This document shows, piece by piece, positions 57,299-64,000 of a DNA stretch of 64,000 bases. The stretch's first letter is position 1; each line of letters begins with the position of its first letter. The notes below the pieces were generated by a model that saw nothing but the letters and a program-made list of their open reading frames with translations, did no database searches and had not been told where the DNA came from. A program made the translations under genes and the position numbers. Source of the stretch: Argentina anserina (Eukaryota; Streptophyta; Magnoliopsida; Rosales; Rosaceae); contig NC_065876.1 of assembly GCF_933775445.1 (NCBI RefSeq), forward strand, positions 21,700,001 to 21,764,000, in the 5' to 3' direction.

Positions 57299-58252
57299 CT
57301 AGTGTTCCGATAAACGACGCATGCCAATGCTCTTCACATGTTTCACAAAAGTAGATTTAGGCAAAGACTTGGTGAACAAATCCGCAACATTGGATTCTGA
57401 ACTCACTTGATTGATCTGAACATTCAAGAACTTCTGTTGTTGAACGTTGTAGAAGAACTTAGGCGAAATATGCTTGGTGTTGTCTCCCTTGATGAAACCT
57501 AACTTTGTTTGCTCTATGCAAGCAGCATTATCTTCATAAATGCACGTAGGTTGATCAGTTGTAGAGACTAATCCACAAGAATCACGAATATGGCGAACAA
57601 GTGATCGTAGCCAAACACATTCTTTAACTACTTCATGGAGAGCGATGATCTCCGCGTGATTCAAAGAAGTAGCAACAAGAGTTTGTTTTCTGGATCTCCA
57701 AGATATCGCCGTATTCCCAATGGTGAACACATAACCGGTTTGAGAACGAGCCTTGTGAGGGTCAGAGAGGTACCCCGCGTCGGCATAACCAACTAACAAG
57801 TTGTTTGGAGTCTTTGCATCGGGGGAAAGAGCTGCACGGGACCGGTTGCTGCTCTCGGCACCGCGCACGGTCTCCACGCCATGGCGGCCGGCGGCGTCGC
57901 TGCGGCGTACGGCGGCAAGACCGGGGTCGGCGACGGCGGTGGTGTGGGGAGATACCATGGCAGTGTTCTCTCTGCAATAGGGGTAGAATAATCCCATGTC
58001 AAGGGAACCTTTCAAGTATCGAAACAAATGCTTGATTCCATTCCAATGACGTAGCGTAGGCGCGGAGCTAAATCTAGCTAATAAGTTCACTGCGAAAGAT
58101 ATGTCCGGTCTAGTGCATTGAGCAAGATACAATAGTGCCCCAATCGCACTAAGGTATGGAACTTCAAGATCAAGAACTTCTTCATCATCCTCTTTAGGAC
58201 GGAAGGGATCCTTCTTGATATCTAGACTTCGGACGACCATGGGAGTAGACAA
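57299..58252 (-). pseudogene. Copia B RNase H part
   Basis: 317 codons open from an internal Met after the TGA at 58,280: STPMVVRSLDIKKDPF, LYLAQCTRPDISFAVNL, GC-rich insert, then LLVGYADAGYLSDPHKARSQ, HAEIIALHEVVKECVWLRS and YEDNAACIEQ. One copy of the segment that is duplicated in element A. Confidence 0.9.
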
Positions 58253-58279
58253 TGGACTGCATAGATCTATATTGAAACG

Positions 58280-59794
58280 TCAAAGCATCTTCTGCGTGTA
58301 ATTTGACTGATGCACTAAGATGCCGTCGGCCCTATGCACAAGCTCAAGGCCGAGACAGAATTTCGTCCTCCCTAGGTCTTTCATCTCAAATTCCGACTTC
58401 AAATAAGACACGGTCTCTTCAATCTCATCAAGAGTACCGATTATGTTCATGTCATCAACGTAGACCGCAACGATGACGAATCCGGAATTTGTCTTTCGTA
58501 TGAACACGCATGGGCATAGTTCATCATTCTTGTAACCCCTTCTCACCAAGTATTGATGCAACCGATTGTACCACATTCTTCCGGATTGCTTTAACCCGTA
58601 CAATGAACGACGTAATATGACTGCATGAGCACTCCGTGGTCTAGAGGAACTTGATGGAGGTAAAGGTAGTCCCTCTGGAGCTTTCATGTATATCTCTGCG
58701 TCAAGATCCCCATAGAGATAAGCTGTGACCACATCCATAAGCTGCATGTTTAGTCTTTCGGACACTACCAGACTAATAAGGTAGCGGAAGGTAATGATGT
58801 CCATAACAGGAGAATAAGTCTCTTCATAGTCAATATCAGGTCGTTGTGAGAATCCTTGCACCACGAGTCTTGCCTTATAGCGCACGATCTCGTTCATCTC
58901 ATTACGCTTACGAACGAAGACCCATTTATGTCCAACAGGTTTGACATCTCTTGGAGTCAATTCAACCTTTCCGAAGACTTCTCGCTTCGCTAATGAGTCA
59001 AGTTCTACCTGGATTGCGTCCTTCCACTTCGGCCAATCTGCTCTGCGTTCGCATTCAGCTACAGAGCGAGGTTCAACGTCGTCTTCAGATATGATCTCAT
59101 GTGCGACGGAATAAGCGAAAACGTCATCCATGCATGTAGTGGCTCGGTTTCGGACCGACTGCTCACTTGTGTAGTTCACTGAGATTTCGTTATTCTCTGG
59201 CATCAAACAAGGTTCCATAGCGTCCCACGGTAACACTTGAGTTGATTCATGGACATAGCTGTAATCAGAGACAACTTCATACGATGGTGATTCATCATTG
59301 ATGACGCGTTGTGCCTTAGTCATTCGCTTCTTTCTAGGTTTTGAATCCCTAGAGTTTATCGGTCTCCCCCTTTTTCTTTGAGGAGCCGAGGCCGAAGCTG
59401 CTCCATGCCGGGCCATCTCGGCATCGTCGCCACAAGGGGCGCCGGCAATACCACGGCGTACGGTGGTGCCGCCGCCGGCCTCCGTCCCACTGTCAGGGGC
59501 GGTGCCAACGTTGCTAGGTCCAGGAGCTTGTCTTCCATGCCCGTATTTCGGGACATCCAACCGTGCCGGTACGTTCACAGCGGGTATGTTTGATCTCGTC
59601 ACGTTAGCAATATCTACAAAGCCGTCGGGCATCGAATCCGCGACTTGCTGGAGGTCGATAATGCGTTGCACTTCTAACTCGCTTTGAGCAGTGCGGGGAT
59701 CATAATGAGACATAGTGGGGACACACCACGTCAATTCCTGACGTTCATTTGGAATGATAACATTCCCATCACCCCCCCTAACGACGGGAAGCAT
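58280..59794 (-). pseudogene. Copia B integrase C-terminal part and reverse transcriptase
   Basis: 504 codons: basic APQRKRGRPINSRDSKPRKK, GHKWVFVRKRNEMNEI, YKARLVVQGFSQRPDIDYEE, DVVTAYLYGDLDAEIYM, RRSLYGLKQSGRMWYNRL, VAVYVDDMNIIGTLDEI (YVDD). Ended by CGA-to-TGA (arginine in element A). Its N-terminus is frameshifted from the preceding integrase frame near 59,775, at a C run. Confidence 0.92.
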
Positions 59795-61287
59795 GTCTCA
59801 TCAAAGTGACAATCTGGAAATCTTGCAGTAAAGAGATCTCCGGTGGTTGGTTCTAAGTAGCGGACAATCGTTGGGGAATTATAGCCAACATAGATACCTA
59901 ATCGTCTCTGAGGACCCATCTTAGTACGCAGCACAGGCGTAATAGGCACATAAACGGCACAACCAAAGATGTGTAAGTGTGAAATATTGGGTTCGTAACC
60001 AGTTACCATCTGGTACGCACTAAACGCTTGGTTAGCCGCGGGTCGGAAACGAATAAGTGTCGCTGCATGCAACACTGCATATCCCCACGCAGAGACTGGC
60101 AGGTTAGTACCCATAACCATTGCCCGAGCAACAAGCTGAATACGCTTGATGGTAGCCTCTGCTAGACTGTTCTGTGAATGAACATGAGGAACGGGATGTT
60201 CAACTTCGATCCCAATAGACATGCAGTAATCATCAAAAGTTTTGGAGGTGAATTCTCCATCATTATCCAAACGAATGGATTTGATAGGATAATCGGGGTG
60301 GTGAGCCCGAAGTTTGATGATCTCAGCTAATAACTTGGCAAATGCAGCATTCCTTGTGGATAGCAAAGCAACGTGTGACCAACGCGTCGATGCATCAACC
60401 AATAGCATAAAATATCGAAAAGGTCCGCATTCTGGTTGAATAGGTCCACAAATGTCACCTTGGATACGTTGTAAGAATGGAATGTTCTCGGTTGAAGCCT
60501 TAGCAAAAGAAGGACTTCCTTGATATTTAGCAAGAGAACAAGGTTTGCAAAATGAGCGATGGGCATCAGAAATTGCCATGGAGGCATTTGAAAGCACGGG
60601 AGGCATCACAAGCTCCTGTGAAGGAGGGGATGCCGCCACCGACGGCATGAAAGCCGTGGAGCTACCGAGTGAGGCATGCTCGGCCACACCATGCGGTGCA
60701 TGGGTAGGCACGGCCTGACCGTGCGGAGCACGGGTGAGGTGATCCTCCAATCGCTTCTGGGACTTGAAAAATGGATGACCATGTGAATTCTTAAGAATTC
60801 TAATCATCATATCACGTCCAGGGTGCCCTAGACGGGCATGCCAAAGCATATAAGAGTCTGAATCACAAAAGTTGCGTTCAACCGCATATGATTCAAAGAT
60901 CCGAATGGAAGTAAGATACAAACCATTCCCAAGACTCTTCATCTTCTCTAAGATGCGGCGATGGCCTGCTTTCTCAGAGGTAACACAAAGATATTCCTCT
61001 CCATTCTCAACATAAGTATCGAGGTGAAAACCATTGGCACGTATGTCCTTAAAACTTAGCAAGGTGCGGGGAGACTTCGGCGCATAAAGAGCGTCTACGA
61101 CGTTAAGAGTCGTACCATTAGGCAACATGAAAGAAGCTGTGCCTCTTCCTTGAATGATGGATTTCGAGCCAATCATTGTAGTCATCAAAGAAGTCGAAAA
61201 CACTAGATCCGTGAACAACTGCCTGTGCCGTAGGACAGTGTGGGTGGTTCCGCAATCAGCTAGACATTCGATTTCACCGCGGGACAT
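59731..61287 (-). pseudogene. Copia B protease and integrase
   Basis: 518 codons: IECLADCGTTHTVLRHRQLF (protease, D-C-G where D-S/T-G is usual), ALYAPKSPRTLLSFKDI, pre-integrase YMLWHARLGHPGRDMMIRI, CKPCSLAKYQGSPSF, integrase GDICGPIQPECGPFRYFM, IRLDNDGEFTSKTFDDYC, HVHSQNSLAEATIKRIQ, then HLHIFGCAVYVPI. The Cys in the D-x-G triad is unusual and may reduce activity. Confidence 0.9.
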
Positions 61288-61299
61288 CTACAAAATGAC

Positions 61300-62290
61300 A
61301 ATTAAGAGAGTCAGCGACACGGGAACAATTCTATACAATACGCCGTAGGATATTGTAAGAATGGGAATCAGAACAAAGGTCGATCCCATCGCATGTATCA
61401 CATGGCAATAGTACTACATTCTTCAACTAATGAGTTGGAAATCATGGTATTGAAGCAGTGAAATACCAAACAGTAAACTAGAGTGGTATAAACCATCTAG
61501 AAATGGTGTGGAAAACACACACAAAGAGTACCGGTGAGTGCATATAACGGATTTGGAGAAAACCGGAAAAACAAACCGGAAAACCATGTCAAAAGAACTC
61601 AAAACCGGGTAAATTTTGGACGAGGAAAACGTGGCAGCAGGGACTGCTGCAATATGCCGGAAAAATGACGAGAAACGACGGAAAAAATCGTCAAAAAACT
61701 CGTTGGAAAACCGGCCGCACCGATTGCCGGAAAACCGGCCGCACCGATTGCCGGAAAACCGGCCGACGGCGGTCGGAACTGGCCGGTATGGAGGCCGGAA
61801 TTGGCCGGTATGGAGGCCGGAACTTCAGGTCCGACAGGGGACGCCGGCATGAACCGTGTGGCGGTGCCAGAAACGCTAAGAAATGGCCGGAAGACGGCGA
61901 ATACGCCGGAAAAACGTGCCGAAACGCTGGAATAGTAACCGGGTCCGGCCAAGGCAAAACGACGTCGTTTTCGACGTTCCGAGGTTCGTTTTACGAATTT
62001 TAAGTTCCAAATTCACAATGTAGTGCTATTGGGGCCCATGTGACCCAAAAGCGTCCAATTTAAAAACCACGTGAGTTGCACACGTTGATCATCATGCTAA
62101 GTGTCAGGTAAATAAAATTCTCAAAGAGATCGTCTTGTAAGCAAGAAATGAGAAATTTTATTGAATGCCAATCTTTAATACATCACACATGAACTTCTAA
62201 TTCCAAAATCAAAAGACTATTACAAAGTCAATGAAAATAACAATGGTGGTCGGCCATAACAATACTTGAATCATAAAGCTAATGAAGCTA
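61300..62290. other. gag-protease spacer of Copia B with short GC-rich repeats
   Basis: Contains tandem CCGGCCGCACCGATTGCCGG-type words (61,709-61,770) and repeated GGCCGGTATGGAGGCCGGAA (61,780-61,825). A palindrome AAAACGACGTCGTTTT (near 61,955) is also in element A at 50,288. A minus-strand open frame here (GFPAIGAA repeated) is repeat-driven. Most of this spacer is missing from element A. Confidence 0.6.
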
Positions 62291-62299
62291 AAACGACTA

Positions 62300-63362
62300 A
62301 TCAAAGTCGGGAGTATCCATGGTAGCAACCGGAGGCCTAGCCATAGAAGCAAGGGGCTCGGGCTTCATGGAGATATGGTGAATCTCGATCTCATGGTCCT
62401 CATCCACATGATTCGATTCGGGTTGTAGAAACTTCTTTTTTGGCGGAGTAAGCCTTGATCATCTCTTTGCTAGCACGACAATCGCGATTAAAGTGCTTGA
62501 AGGAGCCACATTTGAAGCATGGAGACTTGCCATTACCGGAAGTGGAGGCATTAGGAGGCGCACGGCCTCCTTGGAGTTTGGGACGGGGACGGCCTCCCCC
62601 AGAGGGTGCAGCGCCGCCACCATCACGGGTCCAAGTATTGGACCGAGGCCGAGATCGGCCTTGTTGCCTCCCACCACGAGAGTTGTTATTTTGGTGCTGA
62701 TATAAAGCGTTCCTTGATTGATTCTTTTGCTTAGGAGCTTTCCCATAGTTAAATTGTGGCGTAGAAATTCTTTTAGTGCCAACAGGTCTATTGTTGTTGT
62801 TGAGGAGAATCTCAGAATGTCTCTCCTTCTTAGTCAAGAGTGCCATTAAGTCGGCAAAAGACCGGATCTTCCCTTCCTCTACATGAGTGCGGTACGTATG
62901 AGCTTGAACCTCATAGTTGATTGGAAACGTGTCCAATGTCTTATTGAGAAGATCTAGATCGGTCTTGATGACACCAACGGTGCCAAGATCGGATTGCAAG
63001 CATAGCATATCCTGATTGAAATCATCCACTCTCTTATAGTCCAATAGACGGATGTTATCCCATCTAACGGTCAATTCAGAAAGAAGCTTATCATGAACGT
63101 TGTTGTACCGCAAGCGTAGTTTGTCCCATAATTCTTTAGGATCTTTTACGTTCAAGTATTGCCTCTTGAGAGTTGCATGGATGTGACGTCTCATGAAGAT
63201 GAGAGTCTGAGTCTTAGCCATGGGTGGGAAATCAGCAGGAGGGTCGGCAAACATGCCTTCAATCCCTCGGCTCTCGAAAGCGAGTTCCATGTCGGAAACT
63301 CAACGGTGGTATTCCTTTCCTTCTAGATCAAGAAGGCCAAATTCCGGTCGAGATGGCGATGA
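62300..63362 (-). pseudogene. Copia B gag
   Basis: Same protein as element A gag, in one frame through the zinc knuckle (CFKCGSFKHFNRDC) at 62,470-62,520, then frameshifted near 62,437 relative to A. The ATG used by A (MSSPSRPEF) is ATA here, and HRW is HR-stop (TGA, 63,300-63,302), so the open part starts at an internal Met (62,400-63,290). Confidence 0.9.
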
Positions 63363-64000
63363 TATCTACAAAACGAATACGGAATCGATTAGATTCAAGT
63401 ATAATAAGAATTAGAAGGGGTGACGTATATGGTCACAAGAAAAAATCGATGCAAGCCGCGATACTCATGATCGCACCCGAAACAGCGGTGCACTCAGGCG
63501 ACCACACGAAAATCGATTAACTTCCCTTTCAAAACAATCGTGACTCCCCCAGGACCGTGACACAGAAAACATCGACCAAGAGGGGAAACCCATCCCTCTA
63601 TAGTCTCATCGGCGTTATAAGAAAGGCCGGAATTAAGACAAGAAGAAGGCTAATAGCGCCCGATATAATATATCTATACGTCAAAAGCGGGAACGTTTAT
63701 GAAAAATTTACCTTTGAAGGTTTGTAGTATACGGGAGTAGCTTCTCTTGAGCGAAGTCCTTGCTTGTGAATTTCACGTCGCTTGCGTGAATATGCGGGAG
63801 GAGCAATTTTGAATGCTTTGCTGCGGGGACTTGCGGGGCAAAAAGATGTTTTTGCGGAGTGAATGCGGAGGAGACCCTGCGGTGCTGCGGGGCTGCGAGG
63901 CTGGGCCGCGTGCAGGGGCTGCAGGGGCAGCGTGCATGGGCTGGCTGCAGGGGCTGCGTGCATGGGCTGGCTGCAGGGGCTGCGGGGAGGGCTGCGTGCG

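Larger units (their letters stand above)
56927..64000 (-). mobile_element. Copia element B (runs off the window)
   Basis: 3' LTR at 56,927-57,111 (185 bp, TGATGCAGG to GGAACA), bordered inside by CTCCCCCTT. Sister of element A but with the protease and full integrase. The 5' LTR lies beyond 64,000; the last 280 bp are the GC-rich leader. Lesions: gag start ATG is ATA, TGA in gag (63,300-63,302), a frameshift near 62,437, a frameshift near 59,775 and TGA at 58,280-58,282. Bases before the LTR (ATATT) are the presumed target duplication. Confidence 0.9.

Overview
This is a nuclear window from a flowering plant, most likely a woody eudicot. It has GT-AG intron-containing plant genes (polygalacturonase, plastid NicO-type transporter, phosphatidylinositol synthase, WAT1-like exporter), a plastid psaB fragment embedded in a nuclear intron, and dense LTR retrotransposon content. 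I cannot fix the family or species from sequence alone.

Layout. 0-0.76 kb: 5' end of a Ty3-type element on the minus strand (gag start, primer-binding site, 539-bp LTR). 1.2-3.1 kb: six-exon exopolygalacturonase gene (+) with a frameshift and a damaged splice acceptor. 4.5-7.6 kb: intact two-exon plastid nickel/cobalt-family transporter (+); its intron holds about 470 bp of plastid psaB. 9.3-12.2 kb: complete ten-exon phosphatidylinositol synthase gene (-). 14.4-18.6 kb: WAT1-like gene copy 1 (-), broken in several ways and hosting a long-TIR MITE and an LTR-like block. 18.7-38.5 kb: a Russian doll. A 5'-truncated LINE is split by a Copia element (20,587-37,367), which is split by a Ty3 element (22,969-34,380), whose 5' LTR carries a foreign 3.2-kb block. 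Target-site duplications and rejoined reading frames support the order. 38.5-45.2 kb: an LTR element with perfect 5-bp target duplications, 235-bp LTRs and a canonical primer-binding site, but no reverse transcriptase or integrase. It carries unfamiliar open frames and an apparently exact triplication of a 1253-bp unit. 46-53.6 kb: WAT1-like copy 2 (-), interrupted in an intron by Copia element A and ending at a CACTA-type terminus. 55.5-56.1 kb: hAT-like MITE. 56.9-64 kb: Copia element B, sister to A, running off the window.

The only genes that look functional are the NicO-type transporter and phosphatidylinositol synthase. The polygalacturonase and both WAT1 copies look like pseudogenes, although several of their frameshifts are one-base changes in homopolymers and could be assembly errors. 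The region from 18.6 kb onward is a transposon-rich block that grew between and inside the two WAT1 copies after their duplication.

The most unusual item is the 38.5-45.2 kb element. Its proteins match no gag or pol domain I recognise, and its tandem units are identical while its two LTRs differ at about 14 sites, so its inner part changed long after insertion, unless the assembly is wrong there.
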